From: Eutrophovita sp913057845
GTDB taxonomy: Bacteria; Pseudomonadota; Gammaproteobacteria; Burkholderiales; Eutrophovitaceae
DNA length: 64,000 bases
NCBI GenBank assembly: GCA_963925895.1
Contig: CAWUVH010000004.1
Coordinates: 76,279 to 140,278, forward strand
Direction: 5' to 3'
The notes below the pieces were generated by a model that worked only from the letters and a program-made list of their open reading frames with translations, was not told where the DNA came from and did not search any database. Of the stretch, positions 25,977 to 33,778 are shown in pieces (position 1 is the stretch's first letter; every line of letters begins with the position of its first letter). Position numbers and translations under genes: made by a program.

Positions 25977-27230
25977 ATGATATTTATTAGGAGAGTATTA
26001 GTCACTTCAATTGTGGCGATGAGTTTATTTTTATCAGGTTGCAACCAATCTCAGGAGACCATAAAAATTGGCTGGATTGATCCTCTTTCGGGCCCCTTTG
26101 CGAATGTTGGTGAGAATGGTCTCAGATCGCTTGAGTTATTTGTGGAGCAAATCAATGAGCGTGGTGGCGTTCTAGGCGGAACAAAATTTGAGGTTATCGG
26201 ACTGGATGGAAAAGCAAACCCCCAGGATTCATTAATCGCTTTTCGAAAATTAGCTGATCAAAATGTGAAATTTATATTTCAAGGGAATTCCTCTGCTGTA
26301 GCGGGAGCCCTTACAGATGCAGTAGCTAAGCATAACCAACGTAATCCCGATTCGGCCATGATTTTTATGAATTATGCTGCAGTGGACCCAGCGTTAACGA
26401 ATGATCGATGTAATTTCTGGCACTTTAGGTTCGATGCGGATATTGATATGAAAATGTTAGCGCTAAGTGGCGCGATCGCAGCCGATCCATCGATTGAGAA
26501 GGTTTACCTAATCAATCAAGATTATTCCTTTGGGCACGCTGTATCTAAGGCTGCCAAAAATATGTTAGCTGAAAAACGTCCAGACGTTGAGATTGTAGGG
26601 GACGATCTGCATCCATTGGGTAAAGTAAAGGATTTTGCGCCTTATATCGCTAAAATTCGAGCGGCCGGAGCTGATTCTGTTATTACCGCTAATTGGGGCG
26701 CTGACTTAGCTCTTTTGGTCAAGGCGGCAAAAGACTCGGGAGTAGACGTTGATTTCTATACGTATTATGCGGGTCTTGCTGGCGGCCCTACTGCAATCGG
26801 CGAGGCCGGCATAGATCGGGTTAAGCAGGTAGGTCAGTGGCACGTTAATGTGGGCGGCGAAAAATCAGATGCAGTAGTGGAGTCCTACCGAAGTAGGTAT
26901 CCAGAGCATAATGATGATCTGTTCTTCATAACACTGAAGTATGGTTTGGAGCTATTGGCGCAATCAATCGATAAGGCCGGCTCAACCGATGCCTTAAGTG
27001 TTGCGAGAGAGCTAGAGCAAGGACGATACGAAGCGGTGACAGGTGAGGTCTGGATCAGGCCGGATAATCATCAATTAATGCAGTCCTTGTATGTTTCCAC
27101 CTTTAAAAAGATGGGCGAAGATGGAGTGAAATATGAAGTAGAGTTAACTGGAACAGGACCTAAAACAGATTTTGTTGTTGCGGCTGAAGATACTACTTTA
27201 CCAACAACTTGTAACATGGTCAGACCGTAG
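25977..27230 (+). CDS. branched-chain-amino-acid-type ABC transporter substrate-binding lipoprotein
   Basis: A 417-residue periplasmic binding protein of the LivJ/Peripla_BP_6 type. A lipoprotein signal ends in LSGC with the lipid-carrying Cys22. The mature start IKIGWIDPLSGPFANVG is the classic opening of this family, and NQDYSFGHAV resembles the second-lobe hinge strand. AAGGAGGGG lies before the ATG. No permease or ATPase genes are beside it, so it either pairs with a distant transporter or acts as a solitary sensor. Family members bind amino acids, amides, urea or aromatic acids. Two cysteines (NDRCNFW and TTCNMV) may form a disulphide. Confidence 0.85.
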   Translation: MIFIRRVLVTSIVAMSLFLSGCNQSQETIKIGWIDPLSGPFANVGENGLRSLELFVEQINERGGVLGGTKFEVIGLDGKANPQDSLIAFRKLADQNVKFIFQGNSSAVAGALTDAVAKHNQRNPDSAMIFMNYAAVDPALTNDRCNFWHFRFDADIDMKMLALSGAIAADPSIEKVYLINQDYSFGHAVSKAAKNMLAEKRPDVEIVGDDLHPLGKVKDFAPYIAKIRAAGADSVITANWGADLALLVKAAKDSGVDVDFYTYYAGLAGGPTAIGEAGIDRVKQVGQWHVNVGGEKSDAVVESYRSRYPEHNDDLFFITLKYGLELLAQSIDKAGSTDALSVARELEQGRYEAVTGEVWIRPDNHQLMQSLYVSTFKKMGEDGVKYEVELTGTGPKTDFVVAAEDTTLPTTCNMVRP

Positions 27231-27804
27231 CTGTAGTATTTTCTTTAACCTAAAGCTGAGCCATTCCGGCTCCGCTTGATTCACCTCATTGCGTTGCCGA
27301 CGCGAGCGGGCTTGTCGGCTCAAACATTACTCGGGCTGCCTTTATGCAGAATTAAGGCAAATTCTTCACGGCATGCAAATGCCTTTTCCAATCACTGACG
27401 TCGCCATACCTTCAACTGGGTTTGATTTTACTCGTAGGGATGGCCCTGGAATGTCATTCCGTAATGTCCAAAACTGTTTTTGAGAGATCGTTGAGTGGAT
27501 CCAAACAAACCCTTTCAGTGACGCCCCTCAGTAAGAAAAAACCCGGAGATCTAATCTCCAGAATGCTTTGTTCCGGCATTATAATTCACATCTGATACCA
27601 CTTACTTGTCTCTAAAGATATGGGTGGTAGTATCACCGCGCTCGGAATTAAATAGGTTACCACCTATCCCGGGGAACCAATGGGTCATCACTCGTTCATA
27701 CTTCTGTTCTTTATCTCAATGTATATAAAATTTATCGTACATCGTAGAGGACAGATTAAATTAGTGTAGTAATTAAGAATATGAATCTTAGGGAGCATTT
27801 ATTA
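27231..27804. other. 574-base gap without a convincing gene
   Basis: A 64-codon frame at 27289-27483 is Arg- and Cys-rich at its start, has no ribosome site and no recognisable family, so it is not called. A near-perfect hairpin (CCGGAGAT / ATCTCCAG, loop CTA) lies at 27543-27561, and GCCGAC/GTCGGC arms lie near 27297-27322. A/T-rich DNA with TATAAA at 27724-27729 precedes the dehydrogenase gene and probably holds its promoter. An unannotated RNA cannot be excluded. Confidence 0.4.
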
Positions 27805-29049
27805 ATGAAATTTAAAAAAACTGCAGCATGTCTTGCTGGCTTAGCATTCGCCACAGGAGTAGTTGCCAAAGAAAATAACGTCGGTATTTTTGGTACATCT
27901 GGTAAGACTATGGGCGACCATACGTACATTGCTCAGGAAGGCCCAAAAGCTGACAATATTCGTAACGTACTGAACAACGTGAAGTTGCCAGATGGATTCA
28001 AGATCGATCTTTACGCTATTGTTCCAGATGCGCGTGATATGACAATGGCTCCTCAGGGAACCGCTCTATTTGTCGGCACACGTAAGGACAAAGTGTGGGT
28101 TGTATCAGATCGAGACCGAGACGGTGTTGCTGATGAAGTTAAAGACTTCGCGCCATCACTTTCTTTTGATGTACCCAACGGTGTTCAGTTTTCAAAAGAT
28201 GGTTTTCTGTACATTGCAGAACGTAACCAAGTTCGTCTTTTCCCAGCAGCTGAATTCTTCTTTGAAGGTCCAGATGTTGTAGCAGTTGACATCGTAGCTA
28301 AGGGAGAGTTAATTCCCGAAGGCGAAGAGAGCTATAACCACACTGCTCGAGTGATCGATATCGGTCCTGATAATAAAGTCTACATCTCTCTTGGTCAGCC
28401 TTACAATGTCTCGCCAGAAGATAAGCTAGAGCTATACGCAGAAACTGGTATTGGTGGCATTATCCGGATGGATCGTGACGGTTCAAACCGAGAGGTCTAC
28501 ACCTACGGCGTTCGTAATTCCGTTGGTCAAGACTTCCATCCAGTTACGGGTGAACTATGGTGGACAGACAACCAGGTCGACGGCATGGGCGATGATATTC
28601 CACCAGGTGAGTTGAATCGTCAAACTGCAGCTGGCCAGCATTTCGGTCATCCATGGTTTGGTGGTGGTACCGTTAGAACCAACGAGTACGCCGGTCACAC
28701 TCCTCCAGAGGGCATCGTTCATCCAGTAGTAGAAACTGCTGCTCATTGTGCTGATTTAGGTATGGCGTTTTATGCGGGCGATCAGTTTCCTGCTAAATAT
28801 AAGAACGCTATTTTCCACGCACAACATGGCTCATGGAATAAAACAACACCTTGTGGTGCTCGCGTAATGGTGACTTTCATTGATGATGAAGGCAATGCCA
28901 CAATGGAGCCATTTGCTGAGGGTTGGTTGAATGCAAATCAAGAGTATGACGGTCGTCCATTTTCTGTCACCATGATGAAAGATGGCTCAATGCTTGTTTC
29001 AGATGATTACGCAGGCGCGATCTACAGGATCTCTTACGTCGGTAGTTAA
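27805..29049 (+). CDS. exported PQQ-dependent sugar (sorbosone-type) dehydrogenase-like protein
   Basis: A 414-residue beta-propeller protein. A signal peptide (MKFKKTAACLAGLAFATGVVAK) follows the ATG at 27805; GGAG lies about 10 bases upstream, while the frame's earlier ATG at 27781 would put eight residues before the signal. The propeller contains the family patterns LPDGFKIDLYA near the mature N-terminus, NGVQFSKDGFLYIAE, and GVRNSVGQDFHPVTGELWWTDN. DRDRDGVADE resembles a calcium-binding loop. The family oxidises sugars or related alcohols with PQQ in the periplasm. A small cytochrome c gene follows, which would suit electron transfer. No PQQ synthesis genes are in the window. Confidence 0.8.
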   Translation: MKFKKTAACLAGLAFATGVVAKENNVGIFGTSGKTMGDHTYIAQEGPKADNIRNVLNNVKLPDGFKIDLYAIVPDARDMTMAPQGTALFVGTRKDKVWVVSDRDRDGVADEVKDFAPSLSFDVPNGVQFSKDGFLYIAERNQVRLFPAAEFFFEGPDVVAVDIVAKGELIPEGEESYNHTARVIDIGPDNKVYISLGQPYNVSPEDKLELYAETGIGGIIRMDRDGSNREVYTYGVRNSVGQDFHPVTGELWWTDNQVDGMGDDIPPGELNRQTAAGQHFGHPWFGGGTVRTNEYAGHTPPEGIVHPVVETAAHCADLGMAFYAGDQFPAKYKNAIFHAQHGSWNKTTPCGARVMVTFIDDEGNATMEPFAEGWLNANQEYDGRPFSVTMMKDGSMLVSDDYAGAIYRISYVGS

Positions 29050-29062
29050 TAAGGTCTCAATT

Positions 29063-29095
29063 AAACCCCTGGCCTTTTGCCAGGGGTTTTTTTTT
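29063..29095 (+). terminator. strong intrinsic terminator after the dehydrogenase
   Basis: AAACCCCTGGC and GCCAGGGGTTT form an 11-base-pair stem with a four-base loop, continuing into a run of nine or more T. It separates the dehydrogenase from the cytochrome gene, so the two may be expressed at different levels. Confidence 0.92.
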
Positions 29096-29106
29096 ACTTG
29101 GAGCAG

Positions 29107-29430
29107 ATGGTGAAACGAATTGTACTTTTTTGTATTGGTTTAATGCTCAGTAATGTCGGTATGTCAGCGGACATGGCAAACGGTAAAAAACTGTCAGTCC
29201 AATGTTCGGTCTGTCACGGTAAAGATGGCGTATCGAGAAATCCAGAGGCTCCAAATCTTGCTGGTATGAGTTCGCTATATTTTGAAAAATCGTTAATTGA
29301 TTATCAAAAAGGCGACAGACATGATCGCAGAATGAGTTTGATTGCCCAGACTTTAACAAAAGACCAAATTAAGGATTTAGCATCATGGTATTCCTCGTTC
29401 GAAATAACGGTAAAAGTACCTGAGTTGTAA
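29107..29430 (+). CDS. small class I cytochrome c
   Basis: A 107-residue periplasmic cytochrome. The signal peptide covers about residues 1-20, the haem site is CSVCH at 33-37, a candidate axial Met lies in RRMSLIAQTL, and the closing IKDLASWYSS is typical of cytochrome c4/c5-like subunits that pair with dehydrogenases. Its place right after the PQQ-type dehydrogenase suggests it accepts electrons from that enzyme. Its stop overlaps the next gene by one base. ATG 29107 is used; a GTG one codon later has better spacing to GGAG and could be the real start. Confidence 0.85.
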   Translation: MVKRIVLFCIGLMLSNVGMSADMANGKKLSVQCSVCHGKDGVSRNPEAPNLAGMSSLYFEKSLIDYQKGDRHDRRMSLIAQTLTKDQIKDLASWYSSFEITVKVPEL

Positions 29431-29789
29431 TGAGTCGACTCATTTTTTTATTTTTAATGCTCATTGCAACATCTACGAACGCTAACGCTGGATTCGTGAC
29501 TGTGGAGCAATTTCTAAGGGAATGCCAGGTTGATGAAGAACCATGCATGGCTTTTGTAATGGGTGTCGTCGAAGGTGCTCGACACCAGACTCGAGAGCAA
29601 CTCAAAGACCAGCCGTATGCATTTTTGGTCCATGGAAAGCCAGTTTGCCTCCCAGACTCTTGGGACAGCCAGAAACTTACAAAAATAGTCATTACGGTTT
29701 TAAAAGACCAGCCGCAGACTAATCCATACTCAGCAGTATCTGGTATTTTAATTGCGTTATCCGTTAAATCAACATGTGATTCAACTTAA
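29430..29789 (+). CDS. exported Rap1a/Tai-like protein
   Basis: A 119-residue exported protein. A signal peptide ends near ANAGF. The mature part has the Rap1a/Tai spacing: EQFLRECQ, then PCMAFVMGVVEGAR, then KPVCLPDSW, a helix with VVITVLKDQP-like pattern and a final Cys. Rap1a in Serratia is an immunity protein against a T6SS amidase, but most members of this family are of unknown role. Here it is translationally coupled to a cytochrome gene and no effector is nearby, so immunity is unproven. Confidence 0.7.
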   Translation: MSRLIFLFLMLIATSTNANAGFVTVEQFLRECQVDEEPCMAFVMGVVEGARHQTREQLKDQPYAFLVHGKPVCLPDSWDSQKLTKIVITVLKDQPQTNPYSAVSGILIALSVKSTCDST

Positions 29790-29958
29790 CTATTCATTAA
29801 GTACCCATTCAACCACCTAACGAAACGTCATGCCAAAATTGTCATGGACACTGCCTTCACTTCTTAAAAATAAAACGATGATAGATCCATTACTAACAGC
29901 GCTCGATCCGTGCTGCCATGTATTGACTGTGGGTATGTTTAATCTATAAGTTGATAAA

Positions 29959-30666
29959 ATGCGTCTACTTCAAGGTAAAACCATAGTCTCTACTTTTATC
30001 GTAGCCTTCTCGTTTTTCATTACGTATTGTGGCGACGGTGCATTGGCTGATGAGCTCAAATTAAAGCCCTCATTTGATTGTGGAGGCGGTCTTTCCCGCA
30101 CGCAAACAGCGATTTGCGCATCTTCGACGCTGTCTGCACTAGATTATGAATTGTCGACGCATATTGACGGCCTCAGACAGTTATTAACTCGAACACAATA
30201 TCTTGTGGAGGCTAGAACCTTCGTGGAAAAAAGGGATAAATGTGGCGACAACATGAAATGTATTGGGAAAATTTATGAATCTCGCATATGGCGCGTTAGG
30301 TCGCGCGTGGATGATCTCAGACCAATAGAAGGATCTTGGGTAAACGAAACTTATGCACATATCAGCATTGTAAAGCTGGGGTCGAAATATCGCTTAGTTG
30401 GCGCTAGTCCAGAGTCAATTGAAGGATATTGTTCAAATGATAATCGAAAAATAATTTTACGAGCTGGCTATTTCGATAAATGGGACATGAAAAAGGATGG
30501 TTTTACATACAGTTGGAATAATGTGTGTGAATGGACTTTTCTTATTTCAGACGAACAATTAGCCATCAGTGCGAGTAGGGCTTGCAATGAGACGGATGAG
30601 GTTTTTTTGGGAAGCTACCGTAAAGGGGAGCCTAACGATCTAGAATTCGTGTGTTTTGATCGATGA
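29959..30666 (+). CDS. exported protein with LprI-like lysozyme-inhibitor domain
   Basis: A 235-residue protein. The signal peptide occupies about residues 1-31. The next section, PSFDCGGGLSRTQTAICASSTL followed by LDYEL, a helix, EKRDKCGDNMKCIGKIYESRI, has the four-cysteine layout of the LprI N-terminal/DUF1311 domain, linked in some proteins to lysozyme inhibition. The C-terminal half (about residues 125-235) is a separate beta-rich part with three more cysteines and no recognised family. It stands alone, about 170 bases after the Rap1a-like gene. Confidence 0.7.
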   Translation: MRLLQGKTIVSTFIVAFSFFITYCGDGALADELKLKPSFDCGGGLSRTQTAICASSTLSALDYELSTHIDGLRQLLTRTQYLVEARTFVEKRDKCGDNMKCIGKIYESRIWRVRSRVDDLRPIEGSWVNETYAHISIVKLGSKYRLVGASPESIEGYCSNDNRKIILRAGYFDKWDMKKDGFTYSWNNVCEWTFLISDEQLAISASRACNETDEVFLGSYRKGEPNDLEFVCFDR

Positions 30667-30732
30667 GCGAAGCTCTAGCTTTGTGATGTGTTGAGTGTAC
30701 TGGGGGTCAGATCTATACCTAAAATCCAGGAG

Positions 30733-31083
30733 CTAAAGGTCTTGGCACAGCAAAATGGCTATCACGGTAAACCTGTTGTCTTCATGGGGTACCCAAGGGG
30801 CACCCTCGCTTCCGTAGGCAACGTTACCTGTGCCCATGCGTCCTTCGTAGTAGGCATGCCAAAAATTACGCTCTTTTATAGGGACTCCGTTGTCACATTG
30901 ATATTGCATGTGATTAATAATCGAGCTATCACCCGAAACGTCATCAATTAATAACTGAACGGACACCCGTTGGGTCAACGGATTAAGTTCTACATCTTGC
31001 GAGTAAACATTGCCTCCGTTTGATCTCCACTCTGCGTGGACAGAAAACGACATTAACATCATCAATATAAATACAAAACGCAT
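30733..31083 (-). CDS. small exported protein, unknown function
   Basis: A 116-residue protein. The signal peptide is MRFVFILMMLMSFSVHA. The mature part has MQYQCDNG, a Trp/Tyr-rich middle and a closing VIAILLCQ, so probably one disulphide. It loosely recalls the surface-adhesin-E-like pattern but is too diverged to call. AGGAG stands 7 bases before the ATG at 31083. It converges with the LprI-like gene. Confidence 0.55.
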   Translation of the reverse strand: MRFVFILMMLMSFSVHAEWRSNGGNVYSQDVELNPLTQRVSVQLLIDDVSGDSSIINHMQYQCDNGVPIKERNFWHAYYEGRMGTGNVAYGSEGAPWVPHEDNRFTVIAILLCQDL

Positions 31084-31206
31084 CACTCTCTCCTAAGGGT
31101 GTACCTGTTAGGGTCATCCTATCCTATCTTACCTTTGCCTGGGCCGATATATACAGCGTCATGTTGGGTTGCGTAAAAAACTGAATGTGTGATATATTTT
31201 TATTAG

Positions 31207-31227
31207 AATAAAACAATTAGTTTTATT
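31207..31227. repeat. inverted repeat in the leader of the MetX-like gene
   Basis: AATAAAAC and GTTTTATT form perfect 8-base arms around a 5-base spacer, in A/T-rich DNA 50-70 bases before the start of the next gene. It could be an operator or just AT-rich promoter DNA. An 11-base direct repeat (GCCGATATATA) occurs at 31143-31153 and again at 31231-31241, bracketing it. Confidence 0.5.
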
Positions 31228-31273
31228 TGAGCCGATATATAAAAAAATTATATAAAAATGAGGAGCAGTAACT

Positions 31274-32419
31274 ATGGACCGAAGAGACTTTATGGACGTG
31301 AGCTTAAAAGGTTTATCCTTGGCAGCCATTGCAAATTTAAACCCATTCGCGATCAGTTCTGCGTTCGCTCAAGAAGAAAAACCTTGGGCCCAAGAAACAT
31401 TTAAATTCCCCTTGGGTGACTTTGCATTACAAAGCGGCGAAGTACTAAAGGATGCTTACTTATTAGTAGATATTCAAGGTAAACTAAATTCCGCTAAAGA
31501 TAATGCAATCATTTTTCCGACATGCTTTACGGGAAGTCATAACTTTAATTCTATGGGCTACGGTGTGGACCGCGCACTTGACCCTACAAAATACGCAATC
31601 ATCACAGCGTGCCAAATAAGTAGTGGACACTCCTCGTCACCCAGCAACCAGTCCAATGGCCAGGGTGCATCCAACTTTCCTGCGATCAACTATTACGACG
31701 ATATAAATGCGCAAAACAAACTAATTACTGAGTATTTTGGGATTACTAATCCATTGATGTACTTCGGCTTCTCTATGGGCGCGCAACAAGCGTTTCATTG
31801 GGGGGCGCTGCATGGCTCTAAAACTGGCGGTATCGTTCCGCTATGTGGAACCGCTAAAACAACCACTCAAAATTGGATGGCATTGGAAGGTTGCGTCAAC
31901 GCCCTAGAATTAGATCCAGTATTCAATGGGGGCGAGTACACGACCGCGCCAACACAAGGCATTAACGCTTTTGCACAAAACTATATTTCACAATATGCTG
32001 CGGATGTGTTTTACAAAAAAGGTTTACATTTAAAGACCTTTGGAGAGCACAAGGACCTTCAGGCATATCGCGGGTTTTTTAATGGCTATTTCAATAGTCT
32101 TGACGCGAACGATCTGCTGAGCCAGGTTAAAAAATGGCAAGCTGGCGATCTAGGTAACCATGCACAATTTGGTGGCGATTGGAAAAAAGCGCTAGCCAAC
32201 ATTAAATGTCCTGCCTTGGTTATGCCGAGCACGAGCGATATATGTTTCCCACCTAGAGATCTTGTGGCTGAAGTAGCCGAGATGCCAAATGCAAAGCTTA
32301 TTCCAGTCGAGTCCGATTACGGACATTTGGTCGGATGCATGACAGAGATAGCCGGGAGCAAAGAAGATATCAAATTTATTGATGGTCAGCTTAAAGCTTT
32401 CCTCAAAAAGATAGGTTAA
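31274..32419 (+). CDS. exported alpha/beta hydrolase of the MetX (homoserine acetyltransferase)-like group
   Basis: A 381-residue protein with a twin-arginine-like start (DRRDFMDVSLKGLSL) and a cleavage site near residue 32 (SAFAQE). The fold is alpha/beta hydrolase: nucleophile Ser in FGFSMGAQQAFHWG, Asp in STSDICFPP and His in DYGHLVGC, the arrangement and surrounding words of homoserine O-acetyltransferase relatives. True MetX enzymes are cytosolic, so an exported member must do something else, perhaps ester hydrolysis. GAGGAG precedes the ATG and a terminator follows. It looks like a single-gene unit. Confidence 0.75.
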   Translation: MDRRDFMDVSLKGLSLAAIANLNPFAISSAFAQEEKPWAQETFKFPLGDFALQSGEVLKDAYLLVDIQGKLNSAKDNAIIFPTCFTGSHNFNSMGYGVDRALDPTKYAIITACQISSGHSSSPSNQSNGQGASNFPAINYYDDINAQNKLITEYFGITNPLMYFGFSMGAQQAFHWGALHGSKTGGIVPLCGTAKTTTQNWMALEGCVNALELDPVFNGGEYTTAPTQGINAFAQNYISQYAADVFYKKGLHLKTFGEHKDLQAYRGFFNGYFNSLDANDLLSQVKKWQAGDLGNHAQFGGDWKKALANIKCPALVMPSTSDICFPPRDLVAEVAEMPNAKLIPVESDYGHLVGCMTEIAGSKEDIKFIDGQLKAFLKKIG

Positions 32420-32454
32420 ATCTTAAGCACATAAAAGTAGCACCTCCCAAATTG

Positions 32455-32489
32455 GGGTCTTTTATATCATATATGAAAGACCCTTTTTT
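32455..32489 (+). terminator. intrinsic terminator after the MetX-like gene
   Basis: GGGTCTTT and AAAGACCC are perfect 8-base arms around an AT-rich loop that itself contains CATATATG; six T follow directly. A clear rho-independent terminator. Confidence 0.9.
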
Positions 32490-32676
32490 ATTGCCACTCA
32501 CCGAGGTAACTGTGCTTGTCCCTATAACAGAGCAACTAGTGGCTTTCTTCCCTTTTATCCTAAGCCGGACGTGATCGGCACTGATTTAATAGATGTGGCC
32601 AGGGGTCTTCTCGGCTGCTGAGAGAGCGATTTGTGTTAATGTCGCTCGCTTGTTTCCGACCTGTCAGGAGTTTGCG

Positions 32677-33309
32677 ATGTTCAAGTTGCTCAGCGCCACC
32701 CCCAGCCCTTATGCTCGTAAAGTGCGCATCGCGCTGGCGGAAAAGAACCTGTCCTTCGAGCTCGTAACGGAGGTTCCCTGGGATAGTACAACCAGCACAC
32801 CTAAGTACAATCCGCTAGAGAAGTTACCAGTGCTCATTCTTGACGATGGCACAAGCCTCTACGAGTCGAGCTACATCCTCCAGTATCTGGAGCTCAAGCA
32901 TCCTCTACCGCCTCTGCTACCCCCAGACGTCGACGGGGTCCTTCGGGCGCGCAAGCTCGAAGTGCTTTGTGACGGCGTGCTGGACGCCGTCGTGTTGATT
33001 TTTTTCGAGCGCCAGCGGCCCGACGGCGGCAGCAATCTGTGGATTAGGCGTCAGCAGCGTAAGATCGACGGCGGCGTGCGCGCGGTTGCGCGCATGGTTG
33101 GCGAGCGCGAATGGTGCGTGGGCGATTCCTTCAGTCTTGGCGATGTTGCTGTCGGCACCATGGTCCGCTATTTTGATGTGCGGTACCCAGAATTGCAGTG
33201 TCGCACGTTGTACCCAAATCTCGCCGATCTAAGCGAGCGTCTGGAGCAGCGCCCATCTTTTAAAGCTTCGGTGCCTTACGCACAGACGATCTCGGATAAG
33301 GTGCTCTGA
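32677..33309 (+). CDS. glutathione S-transferase, GC-rich and probably acquired
   Basis: A 210-residue glutathione transferase of the YibF-like type. SPYARKVRIALAEK opens the thioredoxin-fold half, LPVLILDDG and YESSYILQYLE complete the glutathione site, and a helical C-terminal half ends near PSFKASVPY. ATG 32677 is chosen because CAGGAG stands 6 bases upstream; the frame continues to 32593 without a ribosome site. The base composition is visibly richer in G+C than neighbours, with many GCG/CGC codons. A decayed IS66 end lies about 110 bases downstream. Both facts point to horizontal transfer. Confidence 0.85.
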   Translation: MFKLLSATPSPYARKVRIALAEKNLSFELVTEVPWDSTTSTPKYNPLEKLPVLILDDGTSLYESSYILQYLELKHPLPPLLPPDVDGVLRARKLEVLCDGVLDAVVLIFFERQRPDGGSNLWIRRQQRKIDGGVRAVARMVGEREWCVGDSFSLGDVAVGTMVRYFDVRYPELQCRTLYPNLADLSERLEQRPSFKASVPYAQTISDKVL

Positions 33310-33421
33310 GCCGTTAATACGGGCAATCGGCGCTGGACGACGTTCGCTCGTCCCGAAATTCCGGAATTTCCATCACTCGCCACTACACGGCACCGTCCGG
33401 ATGACACTGATCACCTATTTT

Positions 33422-33650
33422 GTAAGCGTCCGGCCATCACACCTTGCTGGTGACCGTTGGCGTCCAGTTGTGCGGCAGTAACTCATCAATGGCGTTATTC
33501 TTCTGCGTCGGCAGCTTCGTTAGCACCTCTTTCAAATATTCATAAGGATCATGCCCAGTATTTTAGCTTCAGCAACGTAGAGTGCTGACTGAAGGCGGAC
33601 GTTCAGCCCTCGCTTGCGGTTGCGCGTGATCACCACCATCAAGACCTAAA
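33422..33650 (-). pseudogene. IS66-family transposase remnant with one terminal end
   Basis: On the minus strand the codons for HDPYEYLKEVLTKLPTQ followed by NNAIDELLPHNW lie at about 33437-33553, which is the C-terminus of an IS66-type transposase. The upstream words (SALYVAEAKILG) continue in a different frame near 33553, so there is a frameshift, and the remaining several hundred codons are missing. Just outside the stop codon (33437-33439) the sequence GTAAGCGTCCGG begins at 33422, which fits the GTAA-type terminal repeat of IS66 elements. Target duplication or the other end was not found. Seen directly; the family is from memory of IS66 proteins. Confidence 0.75.
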
Positions 33651-33778
33651 CCAAGGAAAGGGTAATGGCTAGACGTGGTTTATCGGAAATAAATTCTTGT
33701 TCAGTGAACATATCAATTACTCTATATTTTAGTTAGCATTGAACGATAAACTAACAAATTTTTTGCGACCAAACATAT

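Noticed and set aside
27289..27483. 64-codon plus-strand frame in the 27.2-27.8 kb gap
   Set aside because: No ribosome site, no recognisable family, and an Arg/Cys-rich composition typical of non-coding frames.
32593..32676. Upstream extension of the GC-rich glutathione transferase
   Set aside because: GSTs of this type begin at MFKLLSATPSPYARK; CAGGAG is at the right place for ATG 32677 only.
33355..33370. 16-base perfect palindrome GAAATTCCGGAATTTC
   Set aside because: Not called as a separate feature: no T run, no gene boundary nearby, and it lies in transposon-scar DNA. It is mentioned in the findings.
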